56,495 bases of DNA, taken from positions 1 to 56,495 of IMG/VR virus record IMGVR_UViG_3300025010_000071. The stretch is one strand, 5' to 3'. Shown one piece after another: positions 15,948-23,345 of this stretch. Both the position numbers and the translations under genes were made by a program. Source of the DNA: a virus. Positions within the stretch are counted from its first letter, which is position 1, and each line of letters begins with the position of its first letter. Under the pieces are notes generated by a model. The model saw only the letters and a list, made by a program, of their open reading frames with translations. It did no database searches and was not told the origin of the DNA.

Positions 15948-16316
15948 ATGGTAGATATAAAACGGAATACCCATATTGTCATAAAGAGGGATGACGTTAC
16001 CAAGTATCTTTCTGAGGAAGAAAGAGATACGTTGGATAAAATAGTTTACGAGATAAAAGTACGTAGAGTGGCTAATCTCATACCACCACATAATGAGTAT
16101 ATTGTCTGCAACTGGAACGAACCATACGCCCAGAAAGTGTTAGATGTTATACTGGAAGGAGAGGAATTAAAAAGTGGTACAATTTTTATTGATGTAGAAA
16201 AAGAAGCTTGGGAATCAATTAAACAGGCAGTAGCTGAATCTCCTTGGATACCTGAAGACTATTATATGAATGATTGGGTAGCCGATATTCGTTCTTTTCT
16301 TCTTAAAAAGGATTGA
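15948..16316 (+). CDS. Hypothetical protein
   Basis: 122 residues, charged, mixed helix and strand. Contains LSEEERDTLDKIVYEIKVRRV and NEYIVCNWNEPYAQKVLDVIL. No metal site or membrane segment. It is the gene directly before the radical SAM protein, overlapping its start region, and is likely co-expressed with it. No family recognised. Confidence 0.55.
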   Translation: MVDIKRNTHIVIKRDDVTKYLSEEERDTLDKIVYEIKVRRVANLIPPHNEYIVCNWNEPYAQKVLDVILEGEELKSGTIFIDVEKEAWESIKQAVAESPWIPEDYYMNDWVADIRSFLLKKD

Positions 16317-16321
16317 TGCAA

Positions 16322-17311
16322 ATGAACTTGGTGAAAGCCGAAATACTGTTCAGCAGAAAATGTAACCTTGCTTGTAAGCATTGTTCTATGGTAACTGGAC
16401 AAAGTAACTCCCTGACCATTGAGGAATGGAAAAAGGGGTTTGATAACTTGAAAGAATTGGGATGTTCTTTCGGTGCTTTCTACGGAGCAGAACCGTTACT
16501 TGAGTTCAACAAACTGAAAGTAGTTTTGCCCTACGCTGAATCTATTGGTATCCATACTACGGTAATTACTTCTGGTACACGTATTCCAGATTTTCATAAC
16601 AAGTTGAAAGAACTGCATAAGGCTGGTGGTAAAAGCCTGTCCATGTCGTATGATATACTGGCATACGATATGAGTTCCGCAAAGAAAAGAGATGCTGCTT
16701 TAAAGTCTTTGAAGTACTGGAAGACATTTCCCGATATACGGGATGCAGCGGCTATAACCACTTTGACAGCAAAGAACTTTCACCTGTTACCTGCAATGGT
16801 TCAACATATGAGTGATCTTGGTATATGGACATTCTACGATATGATTCATGAAGATCGTGGACAGCCCGGATCAAAGTGTAGGGGTAAGGCTGGTAATCTA
16901 ATGTTTCAGCCTGAGCAATTAGGCAAACTGTTTGAAGTACTGGAACTGGTTAATGATATGAGTAAGAATGGATTCCTTGTCCATAACTCTGATAACTTTG
17001 TGAAAATGCTTCAGTATATGTATGGTAATTCCCCTGATATTTATAGTTGGTGCTGTGCATGTGGCGGTACTGTATTTCCATCATGGTTGACAATTGACTG
17101 TGACGGTACCGTTTTACCGTGTGACGATTTCCATGTTACCAGAGAGTTCAAATTTCATCATGATTTAGATACTTGGTGGCCTAAGTGTATCCTTGTATTC
17201 AGAGAACAGATACAGAAGAATGATTGCCATTGTTGCTGGAACACACATATTGATGCCCACTTTATTAAAGCAGGGCATGGTAAACTTTCCGATTACATTC
17301 ATGGGGTGTAA
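16322..17311 (+). CDS. Radical SAM protein with SPASM-like Cys-rich C-terminus
   Basis: 329 residues from ATG 16322 (AAGGA nine bases upstream). The N-terminus MNLVKAEILFSRKCNLACKH carries the CX3CX2C motif. GAFYGAEPLL fills the SAM-binding GGEP position. The last 100 residues have many Cys (WCCACGG, TIDCDG, VLPCDD, NDCHCCW), typical of SPASM or twitch auxiliary Fe-S clusters. It is not QueE, which is already present. Lying directly upstream of queC, it may act on the deazaguanine base or a protein; the substrate is unknown. Confidence 0.75.
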   Translation: MNLVKAEILFSRKCNLACKHCSMVTGQSNSLTIEEWKKGFDNLKELGCSFGAFYGAEPLLEFNKLKVVLPYAESIGIHTTVITSGTRIPDFHNKLKELHKAGGKSLSMSYDILAYDMSSAKKRDAALKSLKYWKTFPDIRDAAAITTLTAKNFHLLPAMVQHMSDLGIWTFYDMIHEDRGQPGSKCRGKAGNLMFQPEQLGKLFEVLELVNDMSKNGFLVHNSDNFVKMLQYMYGNSPDIYSWCCACGGTVFPSWLTIDCDGTVLPCDDFHVTREFKFHHDLDTWWPKCILVFREQIQKNDCHCCWNTHIDAHFIKAGHGKLSDYIHGV

Positions 17312-17312
17312 T

Positions 17313-17519
17313 ATGTATGAAGACTGGGATGATGATGCAGTTACAGAACAGTGGAATATACCAGAGGCAACCGATAAACATGAAACTGTATCAATAACCA
17401 CTGATGGTAAAAATTGGAGATTAGCAATCTCCTGTGATATGGGTTACGAATGGACTAATGCCGATTTATCCGTTATTATAAAATGGATTAAGGAAAATAA
17501 ACCGGAGCTATTGCTATGA
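17313..17519 (+). CDS. Small acidic hypothetical protein
   Basis: 68 residues from ATG 17313, two bases after the radical SAM stop; the longer in-frame reading lies inside that gene. Strongly acidic start (MYEDWDDD), a beta centre and a helical end (WIKENKPELL). It overlaps the queC start. Small acidic proteins next to SPASM enzymes can be peptide substrates, but no conserved core peptide is visible, so this is only a possibility. Confidence 0.5.
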   Translation: MYEDWDDDAVTEQWNIPEATDKHETVSITTDGKNWRLAISCDMGYEWTNADLSVIIKWIKENKPELLL

Positions 17520-18274
17520 GGGAAGAAGATCAGAGTAATATTGAATGGGGAATGGCAGATATACAAGACCAGTACAGTAAATCACGGGTCTTATGTATTT
17601 CTGGTGGAGTTGACTCCGTTATTGCTTGGTATTACCTGAACAAACCCACAGCAGTGTACTTCAATACAGGTGTTCCTTATGCTGCAAAAGAGAAGAGAGC
17701 TTTAATGAATCTGGGAATACCATTCATTGAGGATAACTCCCTGAAATTTCCAGAGACCAGTATCTACATTCCCCATAGAAACTTGCTGTTTGCTTCAAGG
17801 GCTTCTCAGTACGGGGACACCGTATATATGGCAGGACTGAAAGATGATATGGTAGAAGACAAGAATGAAATGGCCTTTGCTGTAATGTCTGATTGCCTTA
17901 CTGCTATTGGTAAGAAACCAGTACAGGTGCTTTCCCCTTTCTGGGGTATGATGAAGGAAGATATTATCCGATGGTTTCTGGCTGATAATGGACATGCCGA
18001 ATACATTCTGAAATGTACCTGTTCTTGTTATTCTGATATTGGTAAGGAGTGCATGGCATGTGAAGCATGTTTCCGAAAGAACTGTGCCTTATTTGCTAAT
18101 GGTATAAAACGTCCATTTGAATTCAATAAACTGATATCGTATTATACCAATAGGGCATTGGAAGGGGTTTACGTTTCAGAAAGAAACGAAAGTATTCTTA
18201 ATTATGTGGAGTGGCTGAATGGACAGAGAAAAACTGTACAACACACCGAGAGACAAGAAGGTTTTCTTCTTTGA
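17516..18274 (+). CDS. queC: 7-cyano-7-deazaguanine (preQ0) synthase
   Basis: 252 residues. PP-loop ATPase motif CISGGVDSVIAWY at about residues 28-40, then IPHRNLLFASRA and AGLKDD as in QueC. The zinc site is CTCSCYSDIGKECMACEACF near residue 180. It converts 7-carboxy-7-deazaguanine through an amide to preQ0 using ATP and ammonia. No glutaminase or amidotransferase domain is attached. The 3' end overlaps the HAD gene by 56 bases. Confidence 0.9.
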   Translation: MREEDQSNIEWGMADIQDQYSKSRVLCISGGVDSVIAWYYLNKPTAVYFNTGVPYAAKEKRALMNLGIPFIEDNSLKFPETSIYIPHRNLLFASRASQYGDTVYMAGLKDDMVEDKNEMAFAVMSDCLTAIGKKPVQVLSPFWGMMKEDIIRWFLADNGHAEYILKCTCSCYSDIGKECMACEACFRKNCALFANGIKRPFEFNKLISYYTNRALEGVYVSERNESILNYVEWLNGQRKTVQHTERQEGFLL

Positions 18275-18545
18275 CATTGATGGTACTATTACTGTTGAAA
18301 CTGAAGGGTGGGATTATCTGAAGAGAACCCCACGATTGGAAGTTATCGACAAGATAAACACCCTTTATGATTCTGGAGTAGTTCATGTAGTGTTTTGGAC
18401 TTCCCGTTTATCTATTGACAGGAGAAAAACAGAATTTTGGCTGGAGGCTCATGCAGTAAAGTACCATGAATTAAAGTTTGGTAAACCATTCTTTGACTTG
18501 TATATCTGCGACAAGGCAATAAACATTGAACAGTGGGAGAAATAA
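18219..18545 (+). CDS. HAD-superfamily phosphatase-like protein
   Basis: 108 residues. Motif I FFFDIDGTITVE (nucleophile Asp at about 19), motif II as VVFWTSR, Lys in FGKPF, and an acidic end YICDKA give a minimal capless HAD core. Small HAD proteins include polynucleotide 3'-phosphatases and sugar or nucleotide phosphatases. Between queC and a methyltransferase it may process a nucleotide or modification intermediate. It starts inside queC, so it is translationally linked. Substrate not predictable. Confidence 0.75.
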   Translation: MDREKLYNTPRDKKVFFFDIDGTITVETEGWDYLKRTPRLEVIDKINTLYDSGVVHVVFWTSRLSIDRRKTEFWLEAHAVKYHELKFGKPFFDLYICDKAINIEQWEK

Positions 18546-19148
18546 ATGGATACAGTACATGCTGATGGTAAATGTCCTCTTAAATTAAACTTTGGTTGTG
18601 GTTCTGATATAAAGGAAGGGTGGTGTAATGTTGATGCACACATAGACCAGGATTTCGACTATTCTCATTTAAAAGATACCTGGATACTGGAAGGGAAAAT
18701 TGTTTCACCACATGCTCTGCCCAGTAATCACTTTGAGAGTATAGATGCGATTATGGTTATGGAACATTTACACTATGATCTTATTCCAAATACATTATTT
18801 TGCCTGTATCGCTTTCTTAAAGATAATGGCACCCTGAAGATTATTGTTCCAAACTTTTTGAAATTAGCGAAAGATTTAATACAGAATGAAGCAGTACCCA
18901 AAGGTAGTTTAGAATATGTGGATAATATCCGTAATATAAATAATGAGTTTCTTGATCCTACATTTGAGGATATGGGATTCATTCGTGGGCACCAGTCAAT
19001 ATGGACACCGAGACTTGCTGAAAGGTGGTTACGAAATGAGGGATATAGGGTTCATTCGTGGGCACCATTTGGCGTGGAAGATTATCATTTGAAAATAATT
19101 GCAATTAAACCTGAAGGGAATCCTTATGGTAGCCCAAATAAAGACTAA
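18546..19148 (+). CDS. Class I SAM-dependent methyltransferase-like protein
   Basis: 200 residues. LKLNFGCGSDIKEGWCNVDAH is motif I with the Gly-rich SAM loop and the acidic end of strand 2. IDAIMVMEHL corresponds to motif IV and GTLKIIVPN to motif V. No DNA-methylase NPPY or DPPY motif is present, so it is not a standard DNA amino-methylase. It overlaps the dpdA start, suggesting joint action with DpdA on the modified base, but sugar or small-molecule methylation is equally possible. Confidence 0.75.
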   Translation: MDTVHADGKCPLKLNFGCGSDIKEGWCNVDAHIDQDFDYSHLKDTWILEGKIVSPHALPSNHFESIDAIMVMEHLHYDLIPNTLFCLYRFLKDNGTLKIIVPNFLKLAKDLIQNEAVPKGSLEYVDNIRNINNEFLDPTFEDMGFIRGHQSIWTPRLAERWLRNEGYRVHSWAPFGVEDYHLKIIAIKPEGNPYGSPNKD

Positions 19149-20004
19149 CTTCATCCTAGATTCGGGCGCATTTTCGGCCGACCAGAAAGGCACTGAAGTA
19201 GATGTTTACAAGTACATGGATTTTATCCGTGAGAACAAAGTAGAACTCTATTTCAACCTTGATGTTATCGGTAGTGCTGAAGGTTCCTGGAAGAATCAGG
19301 AGATAATGGAGAAGAGCGGGTTTAGTCCCTTGCCAGTATTTCATGTTGAAGACGAAGAAAGATACTTAGACAGGTGCATAAGCGATTACCGATACTTTGC
19401 ATTAGGCGGAATGGCAGGGGGAGTATCAGAGCAGTCAAGGGAAAGATTTCTTGACAGATGCTGGGAAAAGATTTGCCCTGCCCCAACATATATGCCTGTC
19501 AGTAAGGTTCATGGGTTAGGACTTGCAAGTCCATTATTAATTACCAAATACCCTTGGGCGAGTTGTGACACAGCCAGTGGTATACATTACGGTAGATATG
19601 GGATAATAATTATTCCTCGAATGAAACATGGTGGGAAACCAGATTACCTGTCACCACCTTATTCAATCTATATAACGGAAAGGTCTACTACTGTACAAGT
19701 TGAAGGAAAGCATATACGGAATGTGGCACCATCTGTCAGAAAATGGATATATGAATACATTGTTTCCAGAGGGTTTGCTGTAGGCAAGATTGATCTTGTT
19801 CCAGTTCTGAAAGGGTATGAGTTACAGGAAGGGGAAAAGTTTACTGGCAAGGAGAAGGTTTTGATTGAGCGGGTAATTGAACCTGGGGTTGTATCTAATG
19901 GGACTATCCGGGATTACTTTAACTTAGATTTTTACCTACAGATGGAGAAGGCTATACCTGAATGGCCTTGGTCGTATAAACCGAAAATGAAAAGGATGTT
20001 TTAA
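19126..20004 (+). CDS. dpdA: DNA guanine transglycosylase, DpdA family
   Basis: 292 residues from ATG 19126 with GAAGGGA upstream. Matches the TGT-like DpdA fold: NFILDSGAFSAD at the start, LYFNLDVIG, YFALGGMAGG, KVHGLGLASP and WASCDTASGIHYGRYG, corresponding to the conserved Asp, Gly-Gly, His-Gly and Ser-Asp/Arg-Tyr-Gly motifs. DpdA exchanges guanine in duplex DNA for a 7-deazaguanine, usually preQ0, hiding sites from restriction enzymes. It completes the folE-queD-queE-queC pathway. The subfamily cannot be fixed by eye. Confidence 0.85.
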   Translation: MVAQIKTNFILDSGAFSADQKGTEVDVYKYMDFIRENKVELYFNLDVIGSAEGSWKNQEIMEKSGFSPLPVFHVEDEERYLDRCISDYRYFALGGMAGGVSEQSRERFLDRCWEKICPAPTYMPVSKVHGLGLASPLLITKYPWASCDTASGIHYGRYGIIIIPRMKHGGKPDYLSPPYSIYITERSTTVQVEGKHIRNVAPSVRKWIYEYIVSRGFAVGKIDLVPVLKGYELQEGEKFTGKEKVLIERVIEPGVVSNGTIRDYFNLDFYLQMEKAIPEWPWSYKPKMKRMF

Positions 20005-20014
20005 AGGAGAAATT

Positions 20015-20386
20015 ATGTCAGCCGATCTTATAGAAGTGTACAAAGCCGTACAAGAGATAAATGAAAGTATGTTTGGCTGTTTTGTAGAACCTCCAGTAGA
20101 AGCAAAGGATTTTGATGATTGGTCTAATGCCATTACTTACAGTAAACTTTACCTTCTTACTGATGGGGAAACTATCTCAATAAGTTTTCTGGATATCCCT
20201 ATATGGGATACTGATATGGATGAACGGGAATATGATGATGAAAAGGATGACTGGGAACCATTAGTTCTGTTTCTCAAAAGGAAAATAACTGGAATACTTT
20301 CTAATATTGTAAGGATAAAATTCAATGACAATACTTCTGATAGTGGTAGTAGTGCTAGTGGTACAGATACTTCTGTTAAAGCTTAA
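20015..20386 (+). CDS. Acidic hypothetical protein with Ser/Gly tail
   Basis: 123 residues, AAGGAG upstream. Helical start, then an acidic segment (DTDMDEREYDDEKDDWEP), and a Ser-rich tail (TSDSGSSASGTDTS). No family recognised. The acidic stretch could mimic DNA, but only weakly so. Confidence 0.55.
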   Translation: MSADLIEVYKAVQEINESMFGCFVEPPVEAKDFDDWSNAITYSKLYLLTDGETISISFLDIPIWDTDMDEREYDDEKDDWEPLVLFLKRKITGILSNIVRIKFNDNTSDSGSSASGTDTSVKA

Positions 20387-20407
20387 CGGTTACAAAGGAG
20401 GGGAGTT

Positions 20408-20650
20408 TTGATTCTTTACCTCGCGGGAGGATTCCACTTTAGCAATACTGTAGAGTCCGAGAAAAAACTAGCGGAACAGATGATTTCCTTATATAATCGA
20501 TACAATAGACTTGCAACTTTCTATTACGAGAAAGATGCACGGAACATAATAACTGTCATGGAGGAATTAAATGGAGACAAAGGAATTGGTACGGATAGTC
20601 AATCTTCTCATGGTTGCAGTAGAGAGGAAAGCAGTAGTATCCCAGTATGA
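20408..20650 (+). CDS. Small conserved phage protein upstream of the sliding clamp
   Basis: 80 residues from a TTG at 20408 with a very strong AAAGGAGGGGAG site. The start ILYLAGGFHF ... KKLAEQMISLYNRYNRLATFYY is a pattern I have seen in phages between modification and replication genes; no function known. The last 26 codons overlap the clamp gene in another frame, which is long for an overlap, so the C-terminus may be little constrained. Confidence 0.6.
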   Translation: MILYLAGGFHFSNTVESEKKLAEQMISLYNRYNRLATFYYEKDARNIITVMEELNGDKGIGTDSQSSHGCSREESSSIPV

Positions 20651-21650
20651 TCACGTAGTGTTTTATGGTGGTGCAATCTCCACTTTCAATGGAAAGATAT
20701 TTATTTCCCACCCTGTCGATCTTGATCTGGAATGTTCTGTTCCAGCAGAAGACCTGTTGAATATTCTGAAGACAGTGGAAGATAAGGAAGTAACTTTAAC
20801 GGTTGACAAAAACATGTTAAAGATTAAATCCAGTGACGTAGAAGCAGAACTGTCTACCGATGTTTACGAAGACAATGTTGTTAAGACCATTAAGTACCTT
20901 GATATTGGTAAGTTCACCAAAGAGGATTACAAGAAGACAGCCAAAGAATTCATTCAGGCATTGAACGATTGCCGTTTCAGTGTAGGGAAAGATGTATCCT
21001 GTTCCCATAATTCCTTCTGCATTCATGTAATTGATGAAGCAGTTGAATCTACTGATGGTTACAGGTGTTCAGAATACATAATGGATTCCGTAATGGATGA
21101 GATGCTTTTACCAGTATCTTCAGTTAATTCTCTCTTATCCTTTGCCCCTGTCTATTATGTACTTGACAATGGCTGGGCTCATTTTATCGATGAGAACGAT
21201 GTTTTCTTTTCTATATCGGTTATCAAGGGAACCTTTCCAGATGTTCCTAAGATAATGGATAGGGCAAAGGCAGAAGTAGAAGTGGCATTACCGATTCAGA
21301 TAGCAAATATCCTTTCTGAATTTGGTAAGCTTTCTTCAGGGGAGACTGATATTTACAAGTTTATGGAAGTGGAAATAAAAGGTAAGGAAATTATCTGTAA
21401 AACGGATAAGCAGGGCTGTTCGGTAAAGAAGAAGATTCCTTTTCCCGAAAGCCAAACTGACCTAACATTCCTTATCAGTCCCACGTTGCTGAACAGTGTG
21501 TTATCGAAAACGAATATTATCGGTATAAACTATACCAGTAACATGGCATCCTTTTCTTCAAAGAACTTTACTCATGTAATGGTTCTGCCTGAAGGTAAGG
21601 AAGAGAAAGAGGAAGTATATACTGGAACAGGTAGCGACGTCCCGTTCTGA
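20571..21650 (+). CDS. Sliding clamp, DnaN-like
   Basis: 359 residues, close to the 366 of bacterial beta clamps. Three repeated beta/alpha domains can be followed, with strand pairs such as VTLTVDKNMLKIKS and DVFFSISVIKGTFPDVPKI, and a C-terminal NFTHVMVLPEG matching the clamp end. It would ring DNA as processivity factor for the PolA polymerase and be loaded by the AAA+ protein at 26482. Sequence identity to known clamps looks low; the call rests on length, fold pattern and context. Confidence 0.7.
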   Translation: METKELVRIVNLLMVAVERKAVVSQYDHVVFYGGAISTFNGKIFISHPVDLDLECSVPAEDLLNILKTVEDKEVTLTVDKNMLKIKSSDVEAELSTDVYEDNVVKTIKYLDIGKFTKEDYKKTAKEFIQALNDCRFSVGKDVSCSHNSFCIHVIDEAVESTDGYRCSEYIMDSVMDEMLLPVSSVNSLLSFAPVYYVLDNGWAHFIDENDVFFSISVIKGTFPDVPKIMDRAKAEVEVALPIQIANILSEFGKLSSGETDIYKFMEVEIKGKEIICKTDKQGCSVKKKIPFPESQTDLTFLISPTLLNSVLSKTNIIGINYTSNMASFSSKNFTHVMVLPEGKEEKEEVYTGTGSDVPF

Positions 21651-21662
21651 TATGGAAATAAT

Positions 21663-21830
21663 ATGAATTATATTGAACCTGAAGTATTCTGGTGTTCATA
21701 TTGTGGTAAAAATATCTGGGTTCAGGCTTATCCAAATATACAACCTGAACATTTAATCTGTGAAAAATGCAAACTGGAGAAACGGTATGAAAACAAAAAC
21801 CATCAAGACAGTGCTGCGAAAGAAGATTGA
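21663..21830 (+). CDS. Small zinc-ribbon protein
   Basis: 55 residues. CSYCGKN near residue 11 and CEKCKLE near residue 33 form a four-Cys ribbon; the tail is charged. It fills the gap after the clamp and overlaps the nucleotidyltransferase start by 44 bases. The upstream ribosome binding site is weak (GGAAATAAT). The motif supports a real gene. Confidence 0.6.
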   Translation: MNYIEPEVFWCSYCGKNIWVQAYPNIQPEHLICEKCKLEKRYENKNHQDSAAKED

Positions 21831-22728
21831 CAGTTGGCTGAAGTCCATTGCAGATGAAAGAATCCGTAAGATTGCAGAAGAGAATACAATAGTAACTGGT
21901 GGTTGCATAGCCAATATGCTGTTGGGAGAAAAGGTAAATGACTACGATGTATATTTTCGCTCACAGTTGGCGGCAAAAGAGATTGCCGAGTATTACATTG
22001 GATTGTTTTCCATTAAGAACAGGGAAGGGATTCCATGTAAAATATCTGTAGATACTAGAGAAGACAGGGTAAAGATAGTGGTTAAGTCTGCTGGTATTGC
22101 AAGTGCTGATGGTACAGAAAAACCGTATGAATATTTTGAAGGATCACCGGAACAGAATGCTTCCAATTATGTATCAGATGTAATGCAAGATCCAGGAGAG
22201 ATTGAAGATAAGTTTGAAGAGGTATCGGAGAAGATTGAGGATCAAGCGGAAGATACCGATACACAGTACAAACCTGTCTTCCTGAGTACAAATGCAATTA
22301 CCCTGAGTGGGAAGATTCAGATGGTGTTCCGTTTCTTTGGGGAACCTGAAGAGATCCACAAGTATTATGATTTCATGCACTGTACAAATTACTGGACAAG
22401 TTGGGACGATAAACTGGAACTGAAGAAAGAAGCATTAGCTTGTCTGCTTTCCAGAGAATTGATTTATGTTGGCAGCAAATATCCGATATGTTCTATCTTT
22501 CGTGTCCGTAAGTTTATTAAACGTAATTTTACCATTAATGCTGGTCAACTTCTGAAAATCTGTATGCAGATATCAGAACTGGATTTAACCAAAATAGAAG
22601 TATTGCAGGATCAGCTTACTGGTGTGGACTGTGCTTACTTTCTGGAAGTTATCGGTAAGTTGAAAGAGAAAGATCCAGAGAAGGTAAACTCGGCTTACCT
22701 GATTGAGATAATCGACCGACTTTTCTAA
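21787..22728 (+). CDS. Phage nucleotidyltransferase-like protein
   Basis: 313 residues from ATG 21787 (TGGAG upstream). VTGGCIANMLLGEKVNDYDVYF near residue 40 is the Gly-Gly ... Asp-x-Asp signature of the polymerase-beta nucleotidyltransferase fold. A region of about 60 acidic residues (about 120-170) interrupts it, then a helical C-terminal half (YYDFMHCTNYWT). Common in large phages, where it may modify RNA or tRNA ends or nucleotides; activity unproven. Confidence 0.75.
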   Translation: MKTKTIKTVLRKKIDSWLKSIADERIRKIAEENTIVTGGCIANMLLGEKVNDYDVYFRSQLAAKEIAEYYIGLFSIKNREGIPCKISVDTREDRVKIVVKSAGIASADGTEKPYEYFEGSPEQNASNYVSDVMQDPGEIEDKFEEVSEKIEDQAEDTDTQYKPVFLSTNAITLSGKIQMVFRFFGEPEEIHKYYDFMHCTNYWTSWDDKLELKKEALACLLSRELIYVGSKYPICSIFRVRKFIKRNFTINAGQLLKICMQISELDLTKIEVLQDQLTGVDCAYFLEVIGKLKEKDPEKVNSAYLIEIIDRLF

Positions 22729-22735
22729 GGTAGAA

Positions 22736-23266
22736 ATGATTACCCAAGCAGAGTTAAAAGAAATACTTCACTATGATCCAGGTACTGGGATATTTACGTG
22801 GAAGACAGATGGTCGTGGCCGTGGCCATAAAATTGGCAATGTTGCGGGAACTTGTACCGAATATGGTTATATTCGTATAGGAATATATGGAAGATACTAT
22901 ATGGCTCATTGTCTTGCTATACTTTATACGGATGGTTATTTATCAGAATATACAGTGGATCATATTGATAGAGTAAGAGATAACAATAGGAGAAATAATT
23001 TACGGGAGGCCTCTCATCAATGCCAAATGAGAAATAGTGGTATAAATAAAAATAATTTTAGCGGTATAAAAGGAGTTACATGGAACAAAACATATAATAA
23101 ATGGCAAGCACAGGTAATGGTTAATGGAATGTGTAAATACCTTGGTCTATTTACAGATTTTCTGGAAGCCTGTTATCACCGATTCGCGGCTGAACAGTGT
23201 CTGGGTTTCCAGGACTGTGATATAAATTCATCTGCAAAACAGTATATTGATGGGAAGTTAGGGTAA
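22736..23266 (+). CDS. HNH homing-type endonuclease with AP2 domain
   Basis: 176 residues. HNH core at about 55-100: MAHCLAILYTDGYLSEYTVDHIDRVRDNNRRNNLREASHQCQ has the Asp-His and Asn-x8-Asn-Leu pattern. The C-terminal NFSGIKGVTWNKTYNKWQAQVMVNG is an AP2-type DNA-binding fold. Free-standing phage HNH-AP2 genes are usually mobile. It is inserted between the nucleotidyltransferase and DNA polymerase genes, and the following 79-base gap has no gene. Confidence 0.88.
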   Translation: MITQAELKEILHYDPGTGIFTWKTDGRGRGHKIGNVAGTCTEYGYIRIGIYGRYYMAHCLAILYTDGYLSEYTVDHIDRVRDNNRRNNLREASHQCQMRNSGINKNNFSGIKGVTWNKTYNKWQAQVMVNGMCKYLGLFTDFLEACYHRFAAEQCLGFQDCDINSSAKQYIDGKLG

Positions 23267-23345
23267 TGTACTTTCTGTTCCGTTAAACGATGTGATGATG
23301 GTTTTAGATAGACAAAACTAATGTGGACTTTCCCAAGGTGAATTA

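Noticed and set aside
16322-17311. Second QueE
   Set aside because: Different N-terminal context, much longer, and a Cys-rich SPASM-like end not found in QueE.
18546-19148. Classical DNA adenine or cytosine methyltransferase
   Set aside because: The Gly-rich SAM motif is present but NPPY, DPPY and PC motifs are absent, so only a general methyltransferase call is supportable.
23267-23345. Intron or intein remnant next to the HNH gene
   Set aside because: The polymerase and nucleotidyltransferase genes are both intact and no intron-like structure was seen; the gap is only 79 bases.
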